DNA from: Seminavis robusta
Lineage: Eukaryota; Bacillariophyta; Bacillariophyceae; Naviculales; Naviculaceae
NCBI GenBank assembly: GCA_903772945.1
Contig: CAICTM010000395.1
Coordinates: forward strand, 1 to 64,000
Direction of reading: 5' to 3'
DNA: 64,000 nt
Shown here: in pieces, positions 21,645 through 32,968 of the stretch
Position numbering within the stretch: position 1 is the stretch's first letter
Layout: every line of letters starts with the position of its first letter
Made by a program: the position numbers and the translations under genes
The notes under the pieces: generated by a model
What the model was told of the DNA's origin: nothing
Database searches by the model: none
What the model saw: only the letters and a program-made list of their open reading frames with translations

Positions 21645-23721
21645 GGCTGGGCTCTGTGTGGTTAGGATGGAAGCACGATGGTGTGGCTATTCAAGTAAGT
21701 TTGCTTCAGTTGTGCCTGCAGATGTTGCCTGATTTGTGTGCAGTAGAAGTTTGTGCCCATCGTTGTCTACATGTGTATTTCGGAAGTTGAAGTTCCAGCG
21801 ATCTTGTTTTAGTACTGAGCAAGCACCACTGAGGCCGCAGAGTGCCACCTGGACCTCCTTTTCTAGAAAATGACATTGTACCGAACCCATTTTATTTGCT
21901 GGTACTGAAGAAGTCTTTTGTTCAATATGATCACCTTTTACAAGTGGCTCAAAACAGTTTTCAAGACTCAATGTCTTACTGAGCATTAAGTCTGTTGGTT
22001 CCTGAAGCCAGCAAAGAGTTAGTAAAAAGGGGACTGAGTCACTCGACTAGTTGCGTTCAGGTACTCGTACAACAATTCGAATTGCCCCCTTGTAAAAGCC
22101 TCAAACACTGATTCAAGGAAAAATAAATGAGGTTTCACCGTTTCACCTCCTAGCTAATAGCCTCCTCTATCGGTGCAGTCAAATGGATGGCGATGGCTGA
22201 GGTGGCACTGCTAGCTACCATACGGTACGGTACCTGGTACCGGTAGCTCTACCGATACCACGCACCCTTACAATGATCGATCTGCCTGTCATCAGCTGCC
22301 GTGCGAGTACCTGTACGGTATCCTCGCACCTCTACTATCAAGCCGATCGTGTACAGTCGTACCAGGTACCAGGTACTAGTACGGTTCAGAACTGAAAGCC
22401 ATCCCTCTCATTTTTTCTCGAAGTCTCGTGGGACTCACCCGTACCTGTGCATGTACCGACAGATCTATGTATCACAATCAGGCAAAGAGCAAAAGTATCC
22501 AGGGCCCAATTTCGGCCTTTATTATTAGCAGCCAATTCAGCCAAAATTAGCCACTATGGTTGCTGGTACTAGCTAGTAGTGAGAGTTGGGATGGAAGACT
22601 GAGGCTACCATAGTTTAACCTTGAAACCTGAAGTATGAGTGCTAAACTTGCTCGATTTATGGCTCAGATTGGGTGTTCCAGGCTCCATGCTAAGCTTCTT
22701 TTGCCTCAAACAATGAGCTCACGGAAAACTGAGGTTGTACCACTTCGGTCCAATGATGAGGTGGCACCACTATTAATACCTGGTACCAGTAGCTACCATA
22801 GCTCTAGCTCCACCGGGTACCGTACCGATACGTCGCACCTCTACTGCTGATCGATCTGTCATCAGCTGCCTTAGGAGTACCGATATCCATGGCTCTCCAG
22901 TCCAGTACCTGGATGGATCATGGGAAGGCAGTCAGTTCAGGCCCCTTGACAATCAACTAACTATTACCTTGGAATTTGTGAGGACTCGACTCATGTTAAA
23001 CCATTTTTGCCACGAATGTTATTTCCAAATCAGTCCCTCTGCTAAAGCTTCGAATGGTTGCGTCCCCGAGTCCACTCCCAAGCGGGCGGAACCTTGTACA
23101 GTGTCATGTATTACTTGATGTTTACAAAGGCCAAATTGCTCATGTTTCATGTTTGTACATTGCTGCTATCCTGCATCCTTCTCTGGTTCCGATCCACACT
23201 CGCCAGCCAAGAAGGCCCTACCAGAGTGTCTCGCTAGCTACATGTATGATGCCGAGAAAGCAACTCAAGAAGTGCAGCATGAAAAGACAGGTCGGATACA
23301 GCGCTCTGGTTGGCGTTTGCTCAATTCTATACCGGTAGCATATCTGTCTTTGGGCTACAAGCAGTAATAAGAGGACACAAGTTCAAACAAGCAAACGTCT
23401 GCACGCACCCAGAGAGAACTCCACCGGCACAACCATCTGACCTACAAGTACCGTACCTGCTTGATCAACTGTTGACTTTTTCATTTGTTTTGGTACCAAG
23501 GCAGCGGGGAGCCTCGATCTCTTCTTGGCAAACACCTATAGTTCTTGGTACTGGTCTGGCAGTGCAACAACTCGAGCTCGGCTTGGCTGCGCTGGACTGG
23601 ATGCATGAGTGCAGATCATTTATTTTTTGACTTCCCGAAACAGCACATGAGGCTTCAGTGTCGGGTGTCGTAGTGACCGTCGAGTCGTACTCTGGTACCG
23701 GTACTACGTATGCATACTGTA
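21645..23721. other. Long spacer rich in GGTACC/CTAG palindromes; no gene recognised
   Basis: All frames are shorter than about 110 codons and lack family features. GGTACCGGTA-type words cluster at 22215-22260, 22360-22385, 22780-22830 and 23690-23705. Two short dispersed repeats also occur: 22407-22436 matches 12352-12403, and 22502-22556 matches 18925-18975. Confidence 0.4.
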
Positions 23722-23726
23722 CTAAG

Positions 23727-23915
23727 TGTTGATCTGGAACTAGGACCCTTAAGTCTTTAGGTCCTGTCCCAGATAAAACCGTTTAGCAGCTGTTAGAGTT
23801 GGCACTCCCCAGCTGGGCCTGTGTGCTCCAGTTTGGGACAGTTACCATGCTCATAATTTGTTAATAACAAACTTTTACTAACTAATTTTCACCTAGGCTC
23901 CCGCCTGGATCAACA
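23727..23915 (+). repeat. 5' LTR of the 3.3-kb element (189 bp)
   Basis: It matches 26737-26997 but is shorter by a ~72-bp block in its middle. It is preceded by CTAAG, one half of the target duplication. Confidence 0.8.
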
Positions 23916-26736
23916 GTTATTAACAATCTAACTGAATCGACACCTCTACACCACCGGTGCAGAGCAACAGCAAAAGCCTCGCTCCATAGCTGCCGTCAAC
24001 ACCACCAACCACCATGACATCCTTTACGGCAATCGACAACTTTGCCAAAGCAACACTCACATCCATCCCAGACGATGAAAAACCTACCTACAACACCCTC
24101 AAAATCATTCATCAAGAACTGAATGCCAATGCCATGGCGGTACATCTACCCTCGGAGGAGGACATATGGCACCTAGCACCTGTCATTCCACAGCAGCTTC
24201 AATGCACTCCCCAATGCCATCGCATGGGTCGCACCAGTCCACCCAGGACCAAATCCTATCCATGGAGATGCCCCCACCAGCCACAAAGCACAAAAAACAG
24301 GACATACGCAGCCAACTGAACAAAATTCCTCATCTACAGAGCCACCGAAACAGCCCTCCAGAACAACTTTTGGACGCCATCCCGGACACATTCATCAAGT
24401 CATTGAAGCACGAGATGTATGGATATGCCCAGGTCAACAGCATTGGCCATCCTCACACATCTAGATACGACGTATGGAAAAGTCAATGCCGATGATCTCG
24501 AGGACAACATGAAAAGGATGCATGCTCAGTGGAGTCCTACTCAACCCATTGAAGACCTCTACAACCAGCTCAAAGATGCACAAAAATTCGCAGCTGACCA
24601 TGACACCATCTCCGATAAAATGGCAGTCAGAGCCGCCATCAAAAACTTAACCAACAGTGGGGTATTTACTGATGCGATTAAAGATTGGAGGAAAATGAGC
24701 GACGACGCCCAAACCATGGACGCCCTCCAAACACACTTCACCGAAGCAGACAAGGAAAGACGTCGCATCCTCACTACCAAAGAAGTTGGCTATGCCAACA
24801 AGGCAAGCATGAAGCCAGTCAACGAAACGGCCAACAAAGTCATTATGCACGGCAGCGGCACAGTCATGTACTACTGCTGGACGCATGGCCTTGGAACCAA
24901 CAGCAACCACACCAGCAAAGATTGCACCAAGAAGGCACCAGGCCACAAGACCGAGGCCAACGGCGATGATATGCTTGGAGGCTGCTGCATCATTAGACGC
25001 AAGGCAGGAGAACGCGCTGTATTCCGTCGCCCACAAAGACAGGAACGCGAAAACGAAGAAAACCAACAGCCACCTGCCAATCGCACCTGAGAACGTCGGG
25101 AGCCAGATCGAACAGTACAACAAAAACACCAATCTAGTAGCACAGTAAAAAACAATAATATAGATTCGGATAAGTTAAAAGAAAACAAGATACCGACGAA
25201 TGGTCCCCCGAAAACACAAATAGACAAAAAGGAGGCAGCAAACAGCGCCACAGCCCCCTTAATTGCAGATACAGGCAGCACCGGACACTTTTTGTCCACG
25301 GACTTTATAGCCATCAGCAATGAAAACATCACCAACATCAAAACAACAGACAGCCCCATACGGGTAACTCTTCCAGACAACACAGTCATCAGCTCTTCCC
25401 ACACGTGTCACCTCGACATACCCAATTTGCCAAAGGAAGCAACCAAGGCACACCTCTTCCCAACACTGGGAAACACCTCTCTCCTATCAATCGGCAAATT
25501 ATGCGACGCTGGATGTGAGGCACTCTTTCGCTCACATGAGTGCATCATCTCATTCATGGGAGACACCATCTTGACGGGCACTCGCAATCCAGCAACAAAC
25601 CACTTATGGGAACTCGACCTCAATGACAAACCGAAACTGGAACAAGCCAATCTCATGGCAACCACACCTACAGCCACGCCCGCAGACCTTGTTGCATTCA
25701 CACATGCAGCCCTATTTTCACCGGTGCCATCCACCGTACACAAGGCCCTAGACAAAGGCTACATACACAACTTTCCCGGATTGACACACGACACTTTTGC
25801 CAAGTACACCCCACATTCCTTAGCCACGGTCAAGGGGCACATGAATCAACAAAGACAAGGCATTCAGTCCACGAAAACGGCACCGGAACCATTACCGCTC
25901 CTACCGGAACCAACAGACTACGAATTCCCTGACCATGAAGAACTCCGTGACAGCACCGAACAACAGTCTTGCTTTGCGGCGGTCCTCCAACCAACAGGAA
26001 AGTCGTTTTCCGACCAAACAGGCCGCTTCTTCATCCCATCCAGTAATGGCAACAACTACCTCTTCATCCTCTACCACTACGACAGCAATTCAATACACGC
26101 TGAACCAATGCAAACACGAACAGCACAGTCACACATCAAGGCATGGACGACAATTCACAACAAGCTAGTCCGCGCAGGCCTCCGACCAAAACTGCACATG
26201 TTGGACAATGAATGCTCCCAACACCTCAAAGAGCACATCTATGCTGAAGGTATACAGCTACAGACAACTCCAGCAGGAATTCACAGACGAAATGCAGCAG
26301 AAAGAGCAATCCAAACGTACAAGAACCACTTGATTGCAGGCCTCTGCACAACAGACAGCAACTTCCCACTACACCTTTGGGACCGGCTCATCCCCCAGTG
26401 CACCATCACCCTTAACTTACTCAGAGGATCGAGAATCAATCCAGCACTGTCGGCACACGCACAGGTCTTCGGCAACTACGACTTTACAGCAACCCCTATA
26501 GCACCACCAGGAATCCACGTCGTCGTGCACGAGAAACCGAAAGAAAGAGGAACTTGGGCGCCAAAAGGCAAAGATGGCTGGTACATAGGACCGGAGTTAG
26601 ACGCGTATAGATGCTTCAGAACATGGATATGGGACACACAGAGAGAGCGCAAAGCAGACACTCTTTCATGGTTCCCAGAGAGACTACAAATGCCACTACC
26701 AACGCCTATCGACATGGCAATCGGCGGTATTCGGGA

Positions 26737-26997
26737 TGTTGATCTGGAACTAGGACCCTTAAGTCTTTAGGTCCTGTCCCAGATCCCAGTCACTATTAAA
26801 TGCAAGCAAGCCCACTAGTAGCCCACCCTGCTTGGAATCCCAGAAGCAGGGTAGCCAAAACCGTTAGCAGCTGTTAGAGTTGGCACTCCCCAGCTGGGCC
26901 TGTGTGCTCCAGTTTGGGACAGTTACCATGCTCATAATTGTTAATAACAAACTTTATTACTAACAATTCTTCACTAGGCTCCCTGCCTGGATCAACA
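26737..26997 (+). repeat. 3' LTR of the 3.3-kb element (261 bp)
   Basis: It begins TGTTGATCTGG inside the end of the integrase frame and finishes GGATCAACA, followed by CTAAG (target duplication). Confidence 0.8.
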
Positions 26998-27002
26998 CTA
27001 AG

Positions 27003-27451
27003 ATCTCACTGTGCTTTACTTTGGAGTCCAGGAAGTTGCGGTAAAGTATAGTTTTATACAAAAAAGAGAGTTAAAGAATATCTTTAACCCTACGTTTACC
27101 GAAACTACCATTCTAACCTGGCTTCCAGTCTTATTCGCGAATAGTTCTCCCAGTGTTGTCTGCTTTTGTGTCTTATGGGCAGTGGCCCGAAATAGTAAGG
27201 CGCAAAGTTTGACCGATGAATGTTCAATCGCAGGCTATCGCCACTGGTGATCTTCCGGTCATCCATGGGAGCAGCCACACAGCCTTTTTCATGGTGTTAC
27301 CCATGCTTGCACCACGACGAGCTCATCAGGTGCTCAGGTTGACGGAGAGCAAATCCACACAATCAATTGAAAGCAAGTGACAGCAGCTAAGGGTACATTG
27401 GCCTGAGGAGGGTATTGGGATAGCTCATAGGTTGGTATACGGGCTGCGATC
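27003..27451. other. Upstream region of Ser/Arg-rich protein C
   Basis: No gene is seen; the longest frame is 79 codons without features. It presumably holds the promoter and leader of the gene starting at 27452. Confidence 0.4.
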
Positions 27452-30400
27452 ATGAGCAAGCCCAAGGGTAGCAGGAGTAAGAAACCTGAGACCGAAGAGG
27501 ATAAGAGTTCCAAACAACCGGTGGCTGAAGATGTCAAGGTCTGCGAAGGAATGAAGCTGGTGATCATGAGCAGCGCTCTTCAAGAAAAGAAGAAGAAGAA
27601 GCAACAGAAAAAGACAACGAAAGAAAAGAACGGATATGGGGGTTTAAATGATGATGATGATACCACTTCTGTGGTGACCACGGACGCCTCCATGTGCTGT
27701 GTCTATGACGCTGAGGATATGGCCAGTGGCTCCTTACTACTCAAGAAACCAGACGGCAACATGACATCCATGTTGCACACGAGCAGTGACGACGACGAAG
27801 AGTCGGAATGGGAAAACGATTGTCCCGACCGGCTCTTCCATTGGAAAGACGAGCAAAAGGACAAACTCGACGACATCTTCTCACAACGCAAAGCCCAAGC
27901 TGTGGTGCGGGAAATATCGCTGTCAAAGGACGACGACGAAGACGAAACCAATGGAGGCAATTCGGCAGAATCGGTCATTTCAGGAGCTAGCTCTCGTGTG
28001 ATGAAGCGCAGCCATTCGGATCGATCGTTGGGGTTTCTACGAAGGACGGCCACTCTAGAGACGCAGGAAACAGACAATCAAAGCCTAAGCTTCCGACGAC
28101 AACTCACATCCGATACTGGTCGCGTTCGCAGAAGTATTTCGGCGAGAAGCTTGTTGCAGAATCATCATGATGATTCGTCAGAGTCTGAATCAGACGAAGG
28201 AAAGGGCGGGGGGCACCGCCAGGCTTTGCTATTGCAGAGCCGCAAACAATGGAGCTCCCGTCGCAACCTCCTTGGTAGGAACAATTCCAGTCAGGCTTTG
28301 GATCAGTTTATCAAACGGTCCAATTCGTCCAAAAACCTTATGAACGATCGAACCACGACTACAGTGGAAAGCAGCAAACTATCTGAAAGGATCTCGCCTA
28401 CAGGCTTGCCACAGACGAAGGATGACTCGTCCAACTTGGAGGATGATGTTTCAAATGATGGTGGAAATCGCCAAGCACTGTTATTGCAGAGAAACTCGCG
28501 TCGCAACCTCCTCGGGAGGACCCATTCGAGTCAGGGCTTGGATCAGTTTTTCAAGCGTTCCGATTCTTCCCAAAACCTCATGAATGATCGAACCATGACC
28601 ACTACAGCGGCAAGCAGCAAACTATCTGGAAGTATCTCAGCAAATGTCTTGTTGCAGCAGAAGGATGACTCTGGCGACTTGGAGGGCAATCCTTGCAATG
28701 ATGGTGAAAACCGTCAAGCCCTGCTATTGCAGAGCCACAAGCAACGGAGCTCGCGTCGTAACCTCCTCGACAGGACCGATTCCAGTCAGGGTTTGGATCA
28801 GTTTTTCAAACGATCCAATTCTTCCAAAGACCTCATAACCGATCGAACCGTGGCCACCTCGGCAAGCGGTAAACGAGCCCATGCTTCTTCCCTTTTTAAA
28901 AGGACGTCCTCTGGACAAGGATTGCAACGCATGGGTAGCAAGCACAGCAGTGCTGGATCCGTGGCGTCCTGTCAGACAACAATGCGAAAGAGTGCTTCGG
29001 CACAACGATTGCGGTCGTCCGAGAATCATAATGACACTCTGATGATGAAAAAGAGCCACTCGGCACAGCGAATTCCACGATCCTTTCGGTCTGCGGAAAA
29101 CATGAAGGAAATCAAGAGAAGACACTCGGGGCAGGCTCTATCGCTGAATGCCAGCTGGACGGGTACTACGCCACCTAGTAGTACAAGCACAAAAAAGAGG
29201 AGCCTAAGGAGAATCAAATCGGGGGAAGAAATGATCCAACCAGATTGTGTGGTGCGGGGAGACCGCTCCTCGAGGTCGCGAAGAAGCAGCTTGGGAAGGG
29301 CTTCGATGAGCAGCAGCAACTCGAAGGGAGACGACAATAAAAGTTCTAGGACGCGTACTAGTAAGCAACGAGAAGAAAGCAAGCATCGGCGAAGCAGTTC
29401 TCGTCGACGGGTGGGATCCAAAAATGACGAACTGAAAAGAAACAGCAGTCATTCCCGCCTGAGCAAATCCAGTTCTAATTCCAGTATCAACCAGTTGTCA
29501 GACCAGGAAGTCAACCCAAAGGGTCCGACTCTTCGACGATCTCGCACCCCGGAGCATGATGTCAGTCCTCGACTTCGTCGCACCATTTCTGGTAGAACCT
29601 TTGGAAGTAGAAGAGGACCAGGACTCAAGAGATCGGACACGGGGGATGTTTCGGATCGTCTTCTTGGCAGGGGCGAATGCGGTAGAAGTGCTGGTCAGAA
29701 TAAGGGTCCTGAACTGAGAAGGGTTCACACTGCAAATGACGTCGCATGTCTGATCTCCACTCGTGCTGACTCTGAGAAGAAGCTCGACAAGGAAAATTGG
29801 GGAAGCGGTTTCAAATGCGTTGGTTCCGGTCGCAGAGTCAATCAGGAAGATACCATTCCTGCTGCCGGCAAGCTGAGTCTCTCGTCTTCCAATACAAATA
29901 TGAGCCGCGAAGAATCATCTAGGGATGGCCTCCGTCGACATTCTTCTAGCGACAAACTCGGATGTGAGGTCTTGTTTGGTGATGGTGTCAAAAAGAGCGA
30001 CTCCAATTCTAGCATGCTGGGGCAGGTAGAATTCACTGACAACGGAAGCCTCGCCAAGTCTTCTTCTTCAAATAGGAACTTGAAAACGGATGTCTCGACT
30101 CGTGGTGTTAGGCGATCATCTTCTGGCAGGGGTCTCAACCGCATTGGCTCAAGCAGGAAGGTCCATAAGGAAGAGTCTTTACAAGGGTTCACTCGGTCTG
30201 CTGCAAGCAAGAACATGAACAAGGAAGGATCTACTCGTAGTGTCAGGCGAGCTTCTTCTGGCAGAAGCATTTCGCAGGAGGACTTGTGCCATGGTCTTAC
30301 ACAGGTTGGTTCTGACAGGAAGATTAATCAGGAAGAATGCACTGGCCTTGGTCGGCCTTCATCAAGCAGGAATATGAACAAGGAAGGCTCTACTTGTAGT

Positions 30401-32197
30401 GTCAGGCGAGCTTCTTCAGGCAGAAGCATTTCACGGGAGGACTTGGGTCAGGGTCTCAATAGGGTTGGCTCCAGACACAAGGTCAGACAAGAACACTCAA
30501 GTCGCGGCAGCAATAGTGTCGCTAGTAGGGCGACTTCTTCTTCTGCGAGCAGAAGACTCCGGCAGGAAGATCTTGGTCGTGGTCTCAAAAGGGTTGGCTC
30601 CGGCAGGAACGTTGGCTTGAAAGGCTCTGGTTCCAGCGTGGCCGGTTCAACTGGTGATCTCCGAGCAATGCTGAAGAATCACCAGGGTCGCGGGCTGCAT
30701 CGATGCAATAGTGGCAGCAATCTACTCCAGCGTTCGGGTAGTCGTCGGCGCATTTGCACGGACAATGTCAGCGTTGCTCGTATCTCGGAGAAATTCTGGG
30801 GTGCTGATCGTTCTGCTCCAAAAGGTAGCGACGTCACTTGCAGTGGAAACAGCGAAAAAGCTGTTCAAGACAATGCTGGTCAGGACATTCATAGGGAGGA
30901 AACGGCGATAAGTAGCGATGGCGATCAGGCACATCCCAAGGGTGACGAGAAAGAAATCAAACCAGGAGAAGAACCTGAACAACGGAGCCCAGTCACAAGC
31001 AATGAAGAAATCGTTCAAAACGAAGCTGAAAAGACAGGTGTCGGCGATTCTGAGCAGCAACCCCAAACCAATCTCTTCGGGCAGGTGGTCGACAAAGAAA
31101 CGGAGACCAACGATGTTTGTGCACAGTCACATCCCACCGAAACGGACGACAGTACGAAGAAAGAAGCTGGAAATGAAGACGGGTGTAAAAAGCAACCTTC
31201 AGCCGACAACATTGATGATGCATTGGAGAAAGCAAGCAACAGCGCTGATGATGATCATCAGCAGTCTATTCCAGCGGCACACACAAATGAGGTTGCCCGA
31301 AACGAAACGGAAGAAGCTGCTAATGGAGACGGCGAACGACAGTCCACCAATGTCTCCGAGAAACTTTCTCAGACAGAACACTATAAAGGGCAAACGTGTG
31401 AACAATCAGATCAAAGCACAATCAACGACGGGGGAAAAGTCGAGGAACCGAAACGGGGCAGCTCGAGTAAGCCCAAGGGCAAAGCTGAAAGCAAAGCCTC
31501 AGGTCGCAAAGACAAAGCGTCCTCAGGTGGCAGCGTGCGCCGTGTGAAGTCAGAGCAAGGTTTGATTGACATGGACGATTCCGACAAAGCAGCCAAGTCC
31601 TCCGGAACCCGCGTCGCACGCAGTGGATCCAACCCTACTTTCAAGCGATACGGAACAAGATCGAAGTCGACCAGAGGAAGTCGGAGCGCAGGTGGTGAGT
31701 CTTCGAGGAGATCTTCGAAGCGCTCCTCGCATCGATCAAGCACCAACGACGGAAGCAAAGACGAAACAAAGAGTCTCTCCAAGCGCAAAGAAGCTTTGCA
31801 ACACTTGAGCGATGGAGCGGACCCAAAGCCCCCTGCTGACCGCAGCAGGCGCAGCAGCTCTAGGAGCAAAATTGGCTCCGACCAACGATCATCTTCACGA
31901 AGGTCCAAGCGTAGTTCTGTGGAATCATCGGGAAAGCGTCGTTCCAAACGGGATAGCCACAATGAAGGGGCAAAGGAGTCGACCACTCCAGGTGTTTGTG
32001 GTGGCGAACAACCCAGTACGCGATCACATGATTCGAAGAGATCAACCGAAAAAAATGATACCTCCAAATCAGAACGACTAGCAGAGCTCCGGCTAAAATG
32101 GAAGGATGCAACGGATCTAGTTGATACGTCATCACCTGGTGAAGGCTATTTGCAGCAGCAACAGAAAGGAAGTGCGGCGCTATTGACATCCAGCTAA
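27452..32197 (+). CDS. Ser/Arg-rich disordered protein C, very long with several repeat blocks (1581 aa)
   Basis: The ATG at 27452 (MSKPKGSRSKKPE) opens a 4.7-kb uninterrupted frame. Residues ~130-150 have FHWKDEQKDKLDDIFSQRK, the motif shared with the other Ser/Arg-rich proteins. Three ~80-residue repeats follow at about 255-470 (NRQALLLQ ... RRNLLGR ... SSQGLDQFFKRS ... NLMNDRT). Next come shorter SSGQGLxRxGS and SAQRxxRS units at 480-560, and ~40-residue units with VRRASSGRSIS and NKEGST at 880-1060. A Glu/Asp/Asn-rich zone (1110-1320) is followed by an RS zone. The C-terminus (1537-1556) has KSERLAELRLKWKDATDLVD, which recurs in proteins D, E and F. No folded domain or membrane span is seen. 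The large number of RRxS sites suggests a phosphorylation scaffold (inference). Confidence 0.8.
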   Translation: MSKPKGSRSKKPETEEDKSSKQPVAEDVKVCEGMKLVIMSSALQEKKKKKQQKKTTKEKNGYGGLNDDDDTTSVVTTDASMCCVYDAEDMASGSLLLKKPDGNMTSMLHTSSDDDEESEWENDCPDRLFHWKDEQKDKLDDIFSQRKAQAVVREISLSKDDDEDETNGGNSAESVISGASSRVMKRSHSDRSLGFLRRTATLETQETDNQSLSFRRQLTSDTGRVRRSISARSLLQNHHDDSSESESDEGKGGGHRQALLLQSRKQWSSRRNLLGRNNSSQALDQFIKRSNSSKNLMNDRTTTTVESSKLSERISPTGLPQTKDDSSNLEDDVSNDGGNRQALLLQRNSRRNLLGRTHSSQGLDQFFKRSDSSQNLMNDRTMTTTAASSKLSGSISANVLLQQKDDSGDLEGNPCNDGENRQALLLQSHKQRSSRRNLLDRTDSSQGLDQFFKRSNSSKDLITDRTVATSASGKRAHASSLFKRTSSGQGLQRMGSKHSSAGSVASCQTTMRKSASAQRLRSSENHNDTLMMKKSHSAQRIPRSFRSAENMKEIKRRHSGQALSLNASWTGTTPPSSTSTKKRSLRRIKSGEEMIQPDCVVRGDRSSRSRRSSLGRASMSSSNSKGDDNKSSRTRTSKQREESKHRRSSSRRRVGSKNDELKRNSSHSRLSKSSSNSSINQLSDQEVNPKGPTLRRSRTPEHDVSPRLRRTISGRTFGSRRGPGLKRSDTGDVSDRLLGRGECGRSAGQNKGPELRRVHTANDVACLISTRADSEKKLDKENWGSGFKCVGSGRRVNQEDTIPAAGKLSLSSSNTNMSREESSRDGLRRHSSSDKLGCEVLFGDGVKKSDSNSSMLGQVEFTDNGSLAKSSSSNRNLKTDVSTRGVRRSSSGRGLNRIGSSRKVHKEESLQGFTRSAASKNMNKEGSTRSVRRASSGRSISQEDLCHGLTQVGSDRKINQEECTGLGRPSSSRNMNKEGSTCSVRRASSGRSISREDLGQGLNRVGSRHKVRQEHSSRGSNSVASRATSSSASRRLRQEDLGRGLKRVGSGRNVGLKGSGSSVAGSTGDLRAMLKNHQGRGLHRCNSGSNLLQRSGSRRRICTDNVSVARISEKFWGADRSAPKGSDVTCSGNSEKAVQDNAGQDIHREETAISSDGDQAHPKGDEKEIKPGEEPEQRSPVTSNEEIVQNEAEKTGVGDSEQQPQTNLFGQVVDKETETNDVCAQSHPTETDDSTKKEAGNEDGCKKQPSADNIDDALEKASNSADDDHQQSIPAAHTNEVARNETEEAANGDGERQSTNVSEKLSQTEHYKGQTCEQSDQSTINDGGKVEEPKRGSSSKPKGKAESKASGRKDKASSGGSVRRVKSEQGLIDMDDSDKAAKSSGTRVARSGSNPTFKRYGTRSKSTRGSRSAGGESSRRSSKRSSHRSSTNDGSKDETKSLSKRKEALQHLSDGADPKPPADRSRRSSSRSKIGSDQRSSSRRSKRSSVESSGKRRSKRDSHNEGAKESTTPGVCGGEQPSTRSHDSKRSTEKNDTSKSERLAELRLKWKDATDLVDTSSPGEGYLQQQQKGSAALLTSS
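28210..28865 (+). repeat. Three ~245-bp coding tandem repeats in protein C
   Basis: Units begin near 28215, 28463 and 28705 and encode NRQALLLQ ... RRNLLGR ... GLDQFFKRSNSS ... NLMNDRT. They keep frame and differ mainly by substitutions. Confidence 0.75.
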
Positions 32198-32968
32198 AAG
32201 ACATCCCTGGATGCAGGCCAGATCACGGAATATCCGCAAACTCGGCTTTCTTTCTGGCTACGTTATTCCTCCACTACGGAGCCCGCTGAACAAGCCGAGG
32301 AAATCAACACTTCAAATTTTAAAAATAATCCACATTACATACTGTACCATCAAAATGTCAATACAAAGACTTGAGATCTAGCTAGACCGGAGGCCCTTCG
32401 AGGTTGGAACAACTTCTTTCCAGCTCTAGCTAGATAGCCGGAAGGCGTAGAGGTAATTTTGGATAGCTAGCTAGCTAGAATTGCAGCTGCTGGTAATGAA
32501 CAATCGTACCAGTAGATGAGAACCAGAGTTTTCTTGAGTGGCATGATCGAGGGTGCGGGAGTTGAGAAAAGCACAACCGATGTTCCGTTTTTTAGGCTTC
32601 CCCCCAGAAGGCCCTTGGATTGAGAATTTGGACGGAAGCCTGCAGACAAAGGAATGGAGAAAGGACATTTAAGAGACTTCCGTAGGACCATAACGATGTT
32701 AGACCAGGGAGAACGGAAAGCTTCTTGTCCTACTGCTATGTGCCGTGGTACAGCCAGTGGCTAAAAGCGAACACCGAGACTGCCTTTACAATTATCCGGG
32801 AACCTCCCGCAGCCATCAAAGATCAATTGTACCGAACCGGCCGACAATTACTAGCATGGCTCGCTACTCATCATCTGGTCTCATGCTATGGTCACAAGTC
32901 ACTACATGCACAACTCCCTCCACCCAACACAAACCCATCTTCTCACTCACAAACACACTAATCACACG
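32198..32968. other. Spacer between Ser/Arg-rich genes C and D
   Basis: No gene is seen. CTAGCTAG runs occur at 32375-32390, 32425-32440 and 32465-32478. The last ~80 bases before 32969 are rich in CA/AC (ACCCAACACAAACCC, CACACTAATCACACG), as in a leader. Confidence 0.4.

Larger units (their letters stand above)
23727..26997 (+). mobile_element. Short LTR retroelement with gag, protease and integrase parts (3.3 kb)
   Basis: The LTRs at 23727-23915 and 26737-26997 start TGTTGATCTGG and end GGATCAACA. The flanking 5 bp CTAAG at 23722-23726 and 26998-27002 is a clean target duplication. Parts in order: a gag region from 24014 with a Cys/His knuckle (near 24.88 kb), an aspartic protease motif (LIADTGSTGHF, near 25.26 kb) and a DDE-type integrase core (MLDNECSQHL; HRRNAAERAIQTYKNH) with a GKDGWYIGPELDAYR tail block. 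The integrase frame ends inside the 3' LTR at 26770. No reverse transcriptase part was recognised, so it resembles a non-autonomous member of an integrase-bearing family frequent in diatoms. The copy is largely preserved, with a few breaks in gag, and looks fairly young. Confidence 0.8.
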
